From Penium margaritaceum (lineage: Eukaryota > Streptophyta > Zygnematophyceae > Desmidiales > Peniaceae), in assembly GCA_023375785.1 (NCBI GenBank), contig SZWC01001172.1:200442-264441 (forward strand): a DNA stretch of 64,000 nucleotides. The letters run 5' to 3'. Numbering within the stretch: the first letter of the stretch is position 1; every line of letters starts with the position of its first letter. Below, piece after piece: positions 43,975 through 58,900 of the stretch. The position numbers were made by a program, and so were the translations under genes. Below the pieces are notes generated by a model that worked only from the letters and a program-made list of their open reading frames with translations, did not search any database and was not told the origin of the DNA.

Positions 43975-46900
43975 CTAAACTTTGTGCATAAACTTTGTGC
44001 ATGAACATTGTGCATAAACTTTGTGCATAAACTATGTGCATAAACTTTGGACATAAACTTTTTGCAAAAACTTTTTGCATAGACTTTGTGTATAAACTTT
44101 GTGCATAAACTTTGTACAAAAACTTTGTACATTAACTTTGTGCATAAACATTGTGCATAAACATTTATGCATAAACTTTGTGCACAAACGTTGTGCATAA
44201 ACGTTGGGCATAAACTTTGCGCATAAACTTTGTGCATAAACTTTGTGCATCAACTTTGTGAGTCAACTTTGTGCATAAACTTTGTGCATGAACTTGGTGC
44301 ACAAACTCTGTGCATACGTTTGTGCATAATATTTTTGCAAAAAATGAATGAAGAAACGTTGTGCATAAACTCTGTGTATCAATTTTGTGCATTGACTTTG
44401 TGCATAATTGTTGTCCATAAAATTTGTGCAGAAACGTTGAGCATAAAATTTGTGCAGAAGCTTTGTGCAGAAACCTTGTGCTTAAACTTAATGCATAAAC
44501 CTTGTTCATAAACATTGTGCACAAATGTTGTGCATCAACTTTGAGCACAGACTTTGCGCATAAACTTTGTACATAAACTTTGTGCATGAACTTTGTAGAT
44601 GAACGTTGTGCATAAAATTTGGACATATACTTTGGGCATAAATATTTTGCATAAACTTTGTGCATAAACTTTGTGCAAAAACTTTGTGCATAAACTTTGT
44701 GCATAAAATTTGTGCATGAACTTTGTGCACAAAATTTGTGCATAAACTTTGGGAATAAACTTTGTGCATAAACATTGTGCATTAACTTTGTGCATAAACA
44801 ATGTACATAAATTTTGTGCATAAAGTTTGTTCATAAACTTTGTGCATAACATTTGTGCACGAACATTGTCCAAAAATGTTGTTCATAAGCTTTGCGCATA
44901 AACGTTTTGCATAAATTTTGTGCATCAACTTTGTGCATGAATGTTGTGCTAAATTTTGTGCATAAAGTTTGTGCATAAAGGTTGTGCATAAATTGTGTGC
45001 ATAAACATTGTGCACAAACTTTGTGCATTTTTTTTGTGCATAAACGTTGTGCACAAACTTTGTGCATAAACTTTGTCCATAAACTTTCTGCATAAACAGT
45101 TTTCATAAATTTTTTTCATAAATGTTGTGCATAAACATTGTGCATAAATGTTGTCCACAAACGTTGTGCATAAACTTTGTGCACAAACTTTGTGCATAAA
45201 CTTTGTGCATAAACGTTGTGCGTAAACTTTGGACATAACCTTTGTGCATAAACCTTGTGCATAAACTTTGTGCATAAACTTTGTGCATAATCTTTGTGCA
45301 TAAACTTTGTGCATAAGATTTGTGCATAAACTTTGTGCATAAAAATGGTGCAGAACATTTGTGCATAAACTTTGTGTCTTAAGTTTGTGAATAAACTATG
45401 TGCATAGAATTTGTTCAAAGACTTTGTGCATAAGGTTTGTGCATAAGCATTGTGGATAAACCTTGTGCATAAACTTTGTCCATATACTTTGTGCCTTAAC
45501 TTTGTGCATTAGCTTTGTGCATAAACGTTTTGCATAAACTTGTGCACAAAATGTGTGCATAAAATTTATTCATAAACTTTGTGCATAAGCTTTGTGCATT
45601 CACTTTGTGCACAAACGTTGTGCATAAACTTTGTGCGCAAATAATGTGTATAACCTTTGTGCATGAACTTTGTGCATAAACTTTGTGCACAACCGTTTTG
45701 CTTAGACTTTGTTCATAAACTTTGTGCACAAACATTGGGCAGAAGCTTTGTGCACAAACTTTGTGCACAACGTATCTCCATAATCTTTTTGTAGAAACTT
45801 TGTGCAAGAACTTTGTGCATAAACTTTGTGCAAAAACTTTGTGCATGAACTTTGTGCATAAACTCTGTGCACAAACTTTGTGCATAAACTTTGTGCAGAA
45901 ACTTTGTCCGTAAATTTTGTGCATAATCTTTGTGCATAAACTTTGTGCATAAACATTGCGCATAAAATTCGTGCATAAACTCCGTGCATAAAATTTTTGC
46001 ATAAACTTTGTGCATAAACTTCGTGCATGAACGTTGCGCATAAACTTTCTGCATAGACTTTGTGCATCAACTTTGTGCATAAACTATGTGCAAAAACGTT
46101 GTGAATAAATGTTGTGCATAAACTTTGTGCACAAACTTTGTGCACAGATATTGTGCATAAACATTGTGCGCAACTTTGTGCATAAACATTGTGCATAAAC
46201 ATTTTGCATAAACTTTGCGCATAAACGTTTTGCATAACGTTATGCATAAACTTTGTGCATAAACTGTGTGCATACACTTTGTGCATAAACAATGTGCATA
46301 AACTTTGTTCATAAACTTTGTGCATGGAATTTGTGCAGAAACATTGTGCACAAACTTTGTGCACAAACTTTGAGCATAAACGTTGTGCACAAACCTTTTG
46401 TATAAACATTTTGCATAAACGTTTTGCATGAACTTTGTGCATAAACTTTGTGCATAAACTTTGTGCAGAAACTTTGTGCATACACTTTTTGCATAAACTT
46501 TGTGCATAACGTTTGTGCATAAATGTTGTGCATAAACTTTGAGCATAAACTTTGTGCATAAACTTTAAGCATAAAATCTGTTCATACACTTTGTGCATAA
46601 ACTTTGTGCATAAACATTGTGAATACAATTTGTGCATAAACTTTGTGCATAAACGTTGTGCACCAATGTTTTGCATCAACTTTGTGCATAAAATATGTGC
46701 ATACGTTTTGTGCATAAACGTAGTGCATAAACTCTGTGCGTCAACTTTGAGCACAAAAGTTCTGCATTAACTTTTTGAACACATTTTCTGCCAAACCTTT
46801 GTGCATAAACATTGTGCATAAAACTTCTGCATAAACGTTGTGCTTAACTTTGTGCATCAACATTATGCATTAACTTTGTGCATATATATCGTGCCTAAAC

Positions 46901-49900
46901 TTTGTGCATAAACTTAGTGCACAAAATTTGTGCATAAACTTTGTGCATATGCTTTGTGCATAACATTTGTGCATAAACGTTGTGCATAAAATTTGTGCAT
47001 AAACTTTGTGCAGAAACTTTGTGTAAAAACATTGTGCCGAAACTTTGTCCATAAACATTGTGCATAAACATTGTGCATAAACTTTGTGAATAATTTTTGT
47101 GCATAAAAATTGTGCAGAAACTTTGTGCGTAAACTTTGTGCATAAGCGTTGTGCATAAACTTTGTGCATAAACTTTGTGCAAAAACCTTGTGCAGAAACT
47201 TTGTGCGTAAACGTTGTGCATAATCTTTGTGCATAAACTTTTTGCATAAACTTTGCGCAGAAAATTTGTGCATAAACGTTGTGCATAACCTTTGTGCATA
47301 ATGTTTATGCATAATTTTTATGCATAAACCTTGTGGACAAACAATGTGCATAAACTTTGTGCGCAAAATTTGTGCATAAATATTGTGCATAAACTTTGTG
47401 CATAAACTTTGTGCAAAAACTTTGTGCATAAGCTTTGTGTATAAACTTTGTGCATAAACTTTGTGAATGCATTCTGTGCATAAACTTTGTGCAAAAACTT
47501 TGTGCATGAACTTTGTGCACAAACGTTGTGCATAGACTGTGCATATATAGTGTGCCAAAACTTTGTGCATAAACTTTGTCCATAATTTTTTTGCATAAAC
47601 TTTGTCAATAAGATTTGTGCATAACCTTTGCGCAGAAACTTAGTGCATTAACTTTGTGCATAATCTTTGTGCATAAGATTTGTGCATAAAAGTTGCGCTT
47701 AAACTTTGTGAATAAACGTTGTTCAGAAACTTTATGCATAAACTTTGTGCAAAACATTTGTGCATAAACTTTGTGCATGAATTTTGTGCATAACATTTGT
47801 GCAAAAACTTTGTGCATAACCTTTGTTCATAAGGTTTGTGCATAAACGTTGTGCACAAACGTTGTGCATAAATATTGTGCATAAACTTTGCGCATGAACT
47901 TTGTGCATAAACTTTGTGCATTAAGTTTGTGCATAAGCTTTGTGCAGAAACTTTGTGCAAAAACATTGTGCATGAACTTTGTGCATAAACTTTATGCATA
48001 AGCTTTGTGGATTAATTTTGTGCATAACCTCTGTGCATAAACTTTGTGCATAAATTTTGTGCATAAACTTAGTGCATAAACGTTGTGCATAAACTTTGTA
48101 CATAAACTTCGTGCATAATCTTTGTGCATAAACTTTGTGCATTTACTTTGAACATAACATTTGTGCATAAACTTTGTGACAAAACTTTGTGCATAAACTT
48201 TGTGCATAAGCTTTGTGCATACACTTTGTTCATAAACTTTGTGCATTAACTTTGTCCATAAACTTTGTGCATAAACATTGTGCACAAACGTTTTGCATAA
48301 ACCTTGTGCATAAAATTTGTGCATAAAATATGTGCATACGATTTGTGCATAAAAGTTGTGCATGAACTTTGTGCATAAACTTTGTGCATAAACTTTGTGC
48401 ATAACATTTGTGGATAAACTTTGTGCAAAAAACTTTGTGCATAGAACTGTGCATAAAATCTGTGCATAAACTTTGTGCACAGTAGTTGTGCATAAACTTT
48501 GTTCACAATATTTGTACATAAACTTTGTGCATAAACGTTGTGCATAAAAGTTGTGCATAAATTATGTGCATAACGTTGTGCATGAAATCTTTGCATGAAC
48601 ATTGTACATAACCATTGAGAATTAACTTAGTGCATAAACTCTGTGCATAAAACTTTGTACATAAACTTCGTGCATAATGTTTGTGCATAAACTTTGTGCA
48701 TGTACTTTGTACATAACATTTGTGCATAAACTCAGTGAAAAAACGTTGTGCATAAACTTTGTGCCTAAGCATTGTGCATAAGCTTTGTGCATACACTTTG
48801 TGTACAAACTTTGTGCATAACCTTTGTGCATAAACTTTGTGCATTACCTTTGTGCATAAACTTTGTGCATAAACGTTGTGCACAAACTTTCTGGATAAAC
48901 CTTATGCATAAACTTTGTGCGTGAAATTTTTGCATGAGATTTGTGCATGAACGTTGTGCATAAACTTTGTGCATAAACGTTGTGCATAAACTTTGTGCAT
49001 AACGTTTGTGCATAATACTGTGCATAAAAATGTGCATAAACTTCGTGCATAAAAGTTGTGCATAGAATTTGTGCATAAACTTTGTGATGAAGCTTTGTGC
49101 ATAAACGTTGTGCAAAACATTTGAGCATAAACTTTGTGCATAAGATTGTCTATGAAATCTTTGCATAAACATTGTACATGACCTTTGAGCATAAACTTAG
49201 TGCATAAACTTTGTGCATAATTTTTGTGCATAAGTTTTGTGCATAAATTTGTGCATAAACTTTGTGCATAAAATTTGTGTATAAACTTTGTGTAGAGACT
49301 TTGTGCAGAAGCGTTGTGCATAAAATTTGTGCATAAACATTGTGCATAAAGTTTGTGCATAAGCTTTGTACATAAAAATTTTGCATAAACTTTGTGCGTA
49401 AATTTTGTGCATAAGCTTTGTGTAGAAACTTTGTGCGGAAACTTTGTGCATGAACTTTCTGCATAAACTTTGTGCATAAACTTTGTGCATAAAATTTGTG
49501 CATAAACTTAGTTCATAAACTTTGTTCATGAACTTTGTGTATAAACTCTCTGCAAAACGTTGTGCATTAACTTTGTGCACAAGCTTTGTGCATGAATGTT
49601 GTGCATAAACTTGTGCGTAAACTTTGTGCATAAACTTTGTGCATGAATTTTTTGCATAAACTTTGTGCATATTTTTCGTGCCAAGACTTTGTGCATAAGC
49701 TTTGTGCATAAACTTTGTGCATAATTATTATGCAAAAGCTTTGTGCATAAACTTTGTGCATAAGCTTTGTGCATAAACTTTCCGCAAAAAAATTATGCAT
49801 AAACTTTGTGCAGAAGCTTTGTGCATAAACTTTGGGAACAAAAATTGTGCATAAACTTTGTGCGTATATTGTTTGCCAAAACTTTGTGCATAAACTTTGT

Positions 49901-52900
49901 GCATAAACTTTGTACATAAACTTTGTGTATAAACATTGTGCATAAACAGTGTGCATAAACTTTGTGCATTAACTTTGTGCATAAACATTGTTCATAAACT
50001 TTGTGCGAAAACGTTTTGCATACGCGTTGTGCATAAACTTTGTGCATACAATTTGTACAAAACATTTGTACATGAACTTTCTACGTAAAATATGTGCAAA
50101 AACTTCGGGCATAAACTTTGCGCATAGACTTTGTGCATAAACGTTGTGCAGAAAAATTGTGCATAAACTTTGTGCATAACGTTTGTGCATAAACTTTGTG
50201 CATGAAGTTTCTGCATAAACTTTGTGCATATCCTTTGTGCATATATTTTGTGCATAAACATGGTGCATAAGCTTTTTGCACAAGCTTTGTGCATAAATAT
50301 TGTACATAACCTTTGTGAATAAATCGTGTGCATAAACTTTGTGCATAAACTTTGTGCATGAAGTTTGTGCATATACCTTGAGCATAAAACTGTGCACAAA
50401 CTTTGTGCATAAAATTTTTGCACAAACGTTGTGCATGCACTTTGTGCATAGACGTTTTGTATAAACTTTGTGCATAAACTTTGTGCATAAACATTGTTTA
50501 AAAACCTGGTACATAAAATTGGTGCATAAACGTTGTGCGTACAATTCATTCATAAACTTTGTGCATAAACATTGTGCATAAACTTTGTGCACAATCTTTG
50601 TGCACAAACGTTGTGTAGAAACTTTGTGCATAAACGTTGTGCATAAACTTTGTGCATAAACATTGTGCACGAACGTTGTGCATAAACTTTGTGCATAAAC
50701 ATTGTGCATAAACATCGTGCTTAAACTTTGTGCATAAGCTTTGTGCATAAGTTTTCTTCACAAACTTTGTGCATAAAAGTTTGAAGTAAACTTTGTGCAT
50801 AACTTTTCTCTATACAATTTGTGCATAAACATTGTGCATTAACTTTGTGCATTAACTTTCTACAGAAACTTTGTGCACAAACGTTTTGCAAAAACATTGT
50901 GAAGCAACTCTGTGAATAAACTTTGTGCATATACTTTGTGCATCAAGTTTGTGCATAAACTTTGTCCATCAGCTTTTTGCAGAAACTTTATGCATAAACT
51001 TTGTGCATAAAATTTCTGCATGAACTATGTTCATAAACATTGTACATGAACGTTTTGATGAACTTTGTGCACAAACTTTGTGCACAAACATTTTGCATAA
51101 ACTTTGTGCATAAACATTGTGTACAACCATTGTGCATGAATTTTTTGCATAAACGTTTTGCATTACATTTCTGCAAAAACTTTGTCCATGAACTTTGTGC
51201 ATAAACGTTTTTCACAAACGTTGTGAAGCAACTTTGTGCAAAAACTTTGTGCATAACGTTTGTGCACAAAGTTTGTGCATAATCCTTGTGCATAAACTTT
51301 GTGCATAACCTTTGTGCAGAAACTCTGTGCATAACCTTTGTGCATAAACGTTTTGCAAAATTTGTGCAGAAACATTGTGCATAAACATTGTGCATAAACG
51401 TTGTCCCCAAACGTTGTGCATAAACTTTGTGCACAAACTTTTGTGCATAAACTTTGTGCATAAACATTGTGCATAAACGTTGTGCATAAACGTTGGACAT
51501 AACCTTTGTTAATAAACCTTGTGCATAAACTTTGTGCATAAACTTTGTGCAAAATCTTTGTGCATGAACTTTGTGCATAAACTTTGTGCATAAACTTTCT
51601 GCATAAAATTTGTGCATGAATTTTGTGCATAAAAGTTTTGCATAACATTTATGCATAAACTTTGTGTCTTAAATTTGTGAATAAACTATGTGCATAGACT
51701 TTGTGCAAAGACTTTGTGCATAAGCTTTGTGCATAAGCATTGTGGATAAACCTTGTGCATAAATTTTGTGCATATACTTTGCGCATAAAATTTGTGCATA
51801 AAGTTTGTGCATAGACATTGTGCATAAACGTTTTGCATAAACTTGTGCACAAAATTTGTGCATAAAATTTATTCATAAAATTTGTGCATAAGCTTTGTGC
51901 ATTAACGTTTTGCATAAACTTTGTGCATAGACATTGTGCATAAACTTTGTGCACAAATGTTGTGCATGAACACTGTGCACAAACTTTGTGCAAAACTATT
52001 TTGTATAACTTTGTGCATAAACTTTGTGCATACACTTTGTGCACAAACGTTGTGCAGAAACTTTGTGCACAAACTTTGTGCATAACGTTCCTTCATAATC
52101 GTTGTGCGGAAACTTTGTGCAAAAACTTTGAGCATGAACGTTGTGCATAAACCTTGTGCACAAAATTCGTGCATTAACTTTGTGCATAAACTTTGTACAT
52201 AAACTTTGTGCATAAAATTTGTGCATGAACTTTGTGCATCAACTTTGTACATAAACTTTGTGCATGAACTTTGTGCATAAACTTCGTGCACGAACGTTGT
52301 GCATAAACTTTGTGCACAACATTTGTGCATAAATAGTGTACATAAACTTTGTGCAAAAACTTTGTGCATAAACTTTGCGCATAAACTTTGTGCATAAACT
52401 TTGTGCATAAACTTTGTACAGAAACTTTGTACAGAGACTTTGTGCGTAAATGTTGTGCATAATCTTTGTGCAAAAACTTTGTGCATAAACGTTTTGCATA
52501 AACGTTTTGCATAAACTTTGTGCATAAACTTTGCGCATAAACTTTGTGCATACAATTTGTGCATAAATGTTGTGCATAAACTTTGTTCATAAACTTTGTG
52601 CATGAACTTTGTTAAGAAACTTTGTGCACACAATTTTTGCATTAACTCTGTGCATAAACTTTGTGCATAAGCGTTGTGCACAAACCTTTTGCATAAAAAT
52701 ATTGCATAAACTTTGTGCATAATCTTTGTGCATAGACTATGTGCAAAAGCGTTGTGAATAAATAGTGTGCATAAACTTTGTTCACAAACTTTGTGCATAG
52801 ATATAGTGCATACTCATTGTGTGCGACTTTGTGCATAAACGTTGTGCATAAATATTTTGCATAAAATTTGTGCATAAACTTTTTGCATAAACGTTTTGCA

Positions 52901-55900
52901 TAAACGTTTTGCATAAACTTTGAGCAAAATAGTTGTGTAAAAACTTTGTGCATAAACGTTTTTCAAAAACATGTTGCATAAAATTGATGCATAAACGTTG
53001 TGCATACAATTCATACATTAACTTTGTGCATAAACATTGTGCATAAACGTTGTGCATAAACTTTGTGCACAAATGTTGTGTAGAAACTTTGTGCATAAAC
53101 GTTGTGCATAAACTTTGTGCATAAACGTTGTGCACAAACGTTGTGCATAAACTTTGTGCATAAACATTGTGCATAAACATTGTGCATAAACTTCGTGCAT
53201 AAATTTTGTGCATAGACTTTGTGCATAAAATTTCCGCACAAATGTTTTGCATAAACTTTTGAAGGAAACTTTGTGCATAAACATTCTGCATACAATTTGT
53301 GCATAAACATTGTGCATAAACTTTGTGCATTAACTTTGTGCATAAACTTTGTGCACAAATGTTTTGCAAAAGCGTTGTGAAGCAATTTTGTGCATAAACT
53401 TTGTGCATGTACTCTGTGCATCAAGTTTGTGCGTAAACTTTGTCGATCAGCTTTTTTCAAAAAATTTGTGCATAAACTTTGTGCATAAACTTTCTTTATG
53501 AACTATGTGCATAAACATTGTACATAAACGTTTTGATGAACTTTGTGCACAAACTTTGTGCACAAACTTTGTTCACAAACGTTTTGCCTAACCTTTGTGC
53601 ATAAACATTGTGCATAAACGTTGTGCATAAAATTTGTGCATAAATTTTGTGCATAAATTTTGTGCAAAAACTTCGTGCAAAAACATTGTGCATGAACTTT
53701 GTGCATAAACGTTTTCCACAAACGTTGTGAAGCAACTTTGTGCATAAACGTTTTCCACAAACGTTGTGAAGCAACTTTGTGCATAACGTTTGTGCACAAC
53801 GTTTGTGCATAAATGTTGTGCATAAACTTCGTGCATAAACTTTGTGAAGAAAATTTGTGCATAACCTTTGTACATAAACTTTGTGCATAAACGTTTTTCA
53901 TAAGTTTTGTGGAGAAACATTGTGCATAGACATTGTCCATAAACATTGTGCATAAATGTTGTCCACAAACGTTGTGCATAAACTTTGCGCATGGACTTTG
54001 TGCATAAACTTTGTGCATAAACTTCCTGCCTAAACGTTGTGCATAAACCTTGGACAAAAACTTTGTGCATAAAACTTTGTGCAAAATCTTTGTGCATGAA
54101 CTTTGTTCATAAATTTTGTGCATAAAATTTGTGCATAAACTTTGTGTCTTAAATTTGTGAATAAACTATGTGCATAGACTTTGTGGAAAGACTTTGTGCA
54201 TACGTTTTATGCATAAGCATTGTGGATAAACCTTGGGAATAAACTTTGTGCATATACTTAGTGCATAAAATTTGTGCATAAATTCTGTGCATGAACTTTG
54301 TGCATAAACTTTTTGCATAAACTTGTGCAAAAAATATGTGCATAAAATATATTCATAAACTTTGTGCATAAGCTTTTTGAATTAACTTTGTGCATAAACT
54401 TTCTGCATAAACTTTGTGCACAAACGTGGTGCATGAACTTTGTGCACAAACTTTGTGCAAAAACATTTTGTATAAAATTTGTGCATAAGCTTTGTGCACA
54501 AACTTTGTGCATAAACGTTTTGCATAAACTTTGTGCACAAACGTTGTGCGGAACCTTTGTGCACAAACTTTGTGCATAACGTTTCTGCATAATCTTTGTG
54601 CGGAAAATTTGTGCAAAAACGTTGTGCATGAACGTTGTGCATAAACTTTGTGCATAAACTTAGTACATAAACTTTGTGCATAAACTTCTTGCATAAACTT
54701 TGTGCATAAACTTTGTACATAAACTTTGTGTATAAACTATTCGCATAAACATTGTGCATAAACTTTGTGCACAAACTTTGTGCATAAACAGTGTACATAA
54801 ACTTTGTGCAAAAACTTTGTGCATAAACTTTGTGCATGAACTTTGTGTTGAAACTTTGTGCATAAACTTTGTGCATAAACTTTGTGCAGAGACTTCGTGC
54901 GTAAAATTTGTGCATAATCTTTGTGCATAAAACTTGTGTATAAACTTTGTGCATAAACTTTGTGCATAAATTTCGTGCATAAACTCCGTGCATAAAACTT
55001 GTGCATAAACATTGTGCATAAACTTCATGCATAAACGTTGCACATAAACTTTCTGCATAGACATTGTGCATAAACTTTGTGCATAGATATTGTGCATAAA
55101 CATTGTGCGCAACTTCGTGCATAAACGTTGTGCATAAATATTTTGCGTAAACTTTGTGCATAAACATTTTGCATAAACGTTTTGCATAAACTTTGTGCAT
55201 AAACTTTGTGCATAAACGTTTTGCATACACTTTGTGCATAAACATTGTGCATAAACTTTGTTCATAAAATTCGTGCATGAACTCTGTGCAGAACCTTTAT
55301 GCACAAAATTTGTGCATTAACATTGTGCATAAACTTTGTGCATGAACGTTGTGCACAAACCTCTTGCATAAATATTTTGCATACACTTTGTGCATAAACT
55401 TTGTGCATAAACTGTATGCAAAACCGTTGTGAATAAATAGTGTGCATAAACTTTGTGCACAAACTTTGTGCATAGATATTATGCATAAATATTGTGCGTA
55501 ACTTTGTGCATAAATGTTGTGCATAAACATTTTGCATAAACTTTGCGTATAAACGTTTTGCAAAAACATTTCGCATAAACATTGTGCATAAACTTTGTGC
55601 ATAAACTTTGTGCATACACTTTGTGCATAAACGTTGTGCATAAACTTTGTTCATAAACTTTATGCATGAACTTTGTGTAGAAACTTTGTGCACAACCTTT
55701 GTGCATTAACTTTGTGCATAAACTTTGTGCATAAATGTTGTGCACAAACCTTTTGCATAAACATTTTGCATAAACTTTGTGCATAAACATTGTGCATAAA
55801 CTTTGTGCATAAAATTTGTGCATACACTTTTTGCATAAACTTTGTGCATAAATCTTATGCAAAAACTTTGTGTAGAAACTTTAAGCAGAAACTTTGTCCA

Positions 55901-58900
55901 TAAACGTTGTGCATGAACATTTTCCATAAACGTGTGCATAAAATTGTGCATAAACTTTGTGCATAAAAATTGTGCATAAACTTTGTGCGTAAACTCTGTG
56001 CATAAGCGTTGTGCATTGCCTTTGTGCACAAACGTTTTGCATAAACTTTGTCCGTAAATATTGTGCATAATCTTTGTGCATAAACTTTGTGCATAAGCTT
56101 TGCACATGAACTTTGCGCATTAACATTTTGCAGAAATCTTATGCATAAACTTTCTTCATAAACTTTGTGCATAAAGTTTGTGCAGAAACGTTGTGCATAA
56201 CCTTTGTGTATTATTTTTATGCATAAACATTGTGGTCAAACGCTGTACATAAACTTTGTGCTCAAACTTTGTGCATCAATATTGTGCATAAATATTGTCT
56301 ATAAACTATCTGCATAAACTTTGTGCATAAACTTTCTGCAAAACCTTTGTGCATAAGCTTTGTGTATAAAATTTGTGCATAAACGTTGTGCATACATTCT
56401 TTGCATAAACTTTGTGCAAAAACGTTGTGCATAAACTTTGTGCACAAACGTTGTGCATAAACTTTCTGCATATACATTGTGCCAAAACTTTATGCATAAA
56501 CTTTGTCCATAAACTTTGTGCATAAAATTTGTGAATAAAATTTGTGCATAACATTTGCACAGAAACATAGTGCATAAACTTTGTGCATAATCTTTGTCCA
56601 TAAAAATTGTGCATAAACTTTGCGCATAAACTTTGTGCATAAACGTTGTGCAGGAACCTTATGCACAAATTTTGTGCAAACGTTTGTGCTAAACTTTGTG
56701 CATAAATTTTGTGCATAACATTTGTGCAAAACCTTTGTGCATAACCTTTGTGCATTAAGTTTGTGCATAAACGTTGTGCACAAACGTTGTGTATAAATAT
56801 TGTGCATAGATGTTGTGCATAAACTTTGTGCATGAACTTTGTGCATAAACTTTGTGCATAAACTTTGTGCATAAACTTTGTGCAAAATTTTTGTGCATAA
56901 ACTTTGTGCATTAGTTTTGTGCATAAACTTTGTGCATAAACTTTGTGCATAAATTTTGTGCTAAAATTTGTGAATAAACGTTGTGCATAAACTTTTTACA
57001 TAAAATTCGTGCATAATCTTTGTGCATAAACTTTGTGCATGTACTTTCTACATAACATTTGTGCATAAACTTTGTGAAAAAATATTGTGCATAAACTTTG
57101 TGCATAAGCTTCGCGCATAAACTTTGTGCATACACTTTATGCATAAACTTTATGCATAAACTTTGTGCATTAACTTGCCCATAAACTTTGTGCATAAACA
57201 TTGTGCACAAACGTTTTGCATGAACCTTGTGCAGAAACTTTGTGCATAAAATTTGCGCATAGCATTTTGCATAAAATTTGTGCATAAACGTTGTGCATGT
57301 ACTTTGTACATAACATTTGTGCATAACTTTTGTGAAATACCTTTGTGCATTAACTTTGTGCATAAGCTTTGTGCATAAACGTTGTGCACAGACTTTGGGC
57401 ATGAATTTGTGCATAGAATTTGTGTAGACTTTGTGCATAAACTTTGTGCATAAACTTTGTGCATAAAATCTGTGTATAAACTTTGTGCATAAACTTTGTG
57501 CATAAACTTTGTGCATAAAATTTGTGTATAAACTTTGTGCATAAACTTTTTGCATAAACTTTGTGCATGAAACTGTGCATAAAATCTGTGCATAAACTTT
57601 GTGCATAATATTTGTGCATAAACTTTGTCATAAACTTTGTGCATAAACGTTGTGCATAGAAGTTGTGCATAAACTTTATGCATAACATTGATAACCTTTG
57701 TGCATAAACGTTTTGCATGAACTTAGTTCATAAACTTTGTGCATAAACTTTGTGCATACACTCTGTGCAAAAACGTTGTGCATTAACTTTGTGCACAAAT
57801 TTTGTGCATAAATCTTGTGCATAATTTTGTGCATAAACTTTGTGCATAAACATTGATCATAAAGTTTGTGCATAAACTTTGTGCATAAAATTTGTGCATA
57901 AACGTTGTGCATACATTTTGTGCCGGGACTTTGTGCATAAGCTTTGTGCATAAACTTTGTGCATAAACATTGTGCATAAACATTGTGCAAAAGCTTTGTG
58001 CATAAACTTTGTGCATAGGCTTTGTGCATAAACTTTGTGCATAAAAAAAAGTGCATTAACTTTGTGCAAAAACTTTGTGCATAAACTTTGGGCACAAACA
58101 TTGTGCATAAACTTTGTGCATATATTCTGTACCAAAACTTTGTTGAAAAAAACTTTGTGCATAAGATTTGTGCAAAAACTTTTCGAATAAACTTTCTGCA
58201 TAAACTTTGTGCAGAATCATTGTGCATAAACTTTGTGCATAAACTTTGTGCATAAACATTGTCCATAAAGTTTGTTCAAAAACCTTTTCCATACGCGTTG
58301 TGCATAAACTTTGTGCATAAAAGTTTTGCATAAACTTTTTGCATAAACTTTGTGCATAAACTTTGTGCATAACTTTTGTTCATAAACTTTGCGCATAAAC
58401 TTTGTGCATAACGTTGTACAGAAACTTTGTGCATAAAGTTTTTGCATAAAGTTTGTGCATAAACTTTGTGCATAAACTTTGTACGTAATCTTTGTGCATA
58501 GACATTGTTCATAAACTTTGTGCACAAATGTTGTGCATAAATATTGCGCATAGATATTGTACATAAACTTTGTGCATAAGCTTTGTGCATAAACTTTGTG
58601 CATAAACTTTGTGCATAAAGTTTGTGCATAAACTTTCTGTAGGAACTTTGTGCAAAACCTTTGTGCATAAACTTTGTACATAAACTTTGTCCATAAACTT
58701 TGTGCATGATTTTTTTGCATAAGCTTTGTGCATAACCTTTGTGCAAAACTTTTGTGCATAAACTTTGTACACAAAAGTTGTGCACAAACTTTGTGCATAA
58801 ACTTTGTGCATAAACTTTGTACATAAACTCTGTGCATAAAGTTTGTGTATAAACTTTGTGCAAAAACTTTGTGCATAAACATTGTGCATAAACCTTGTGC

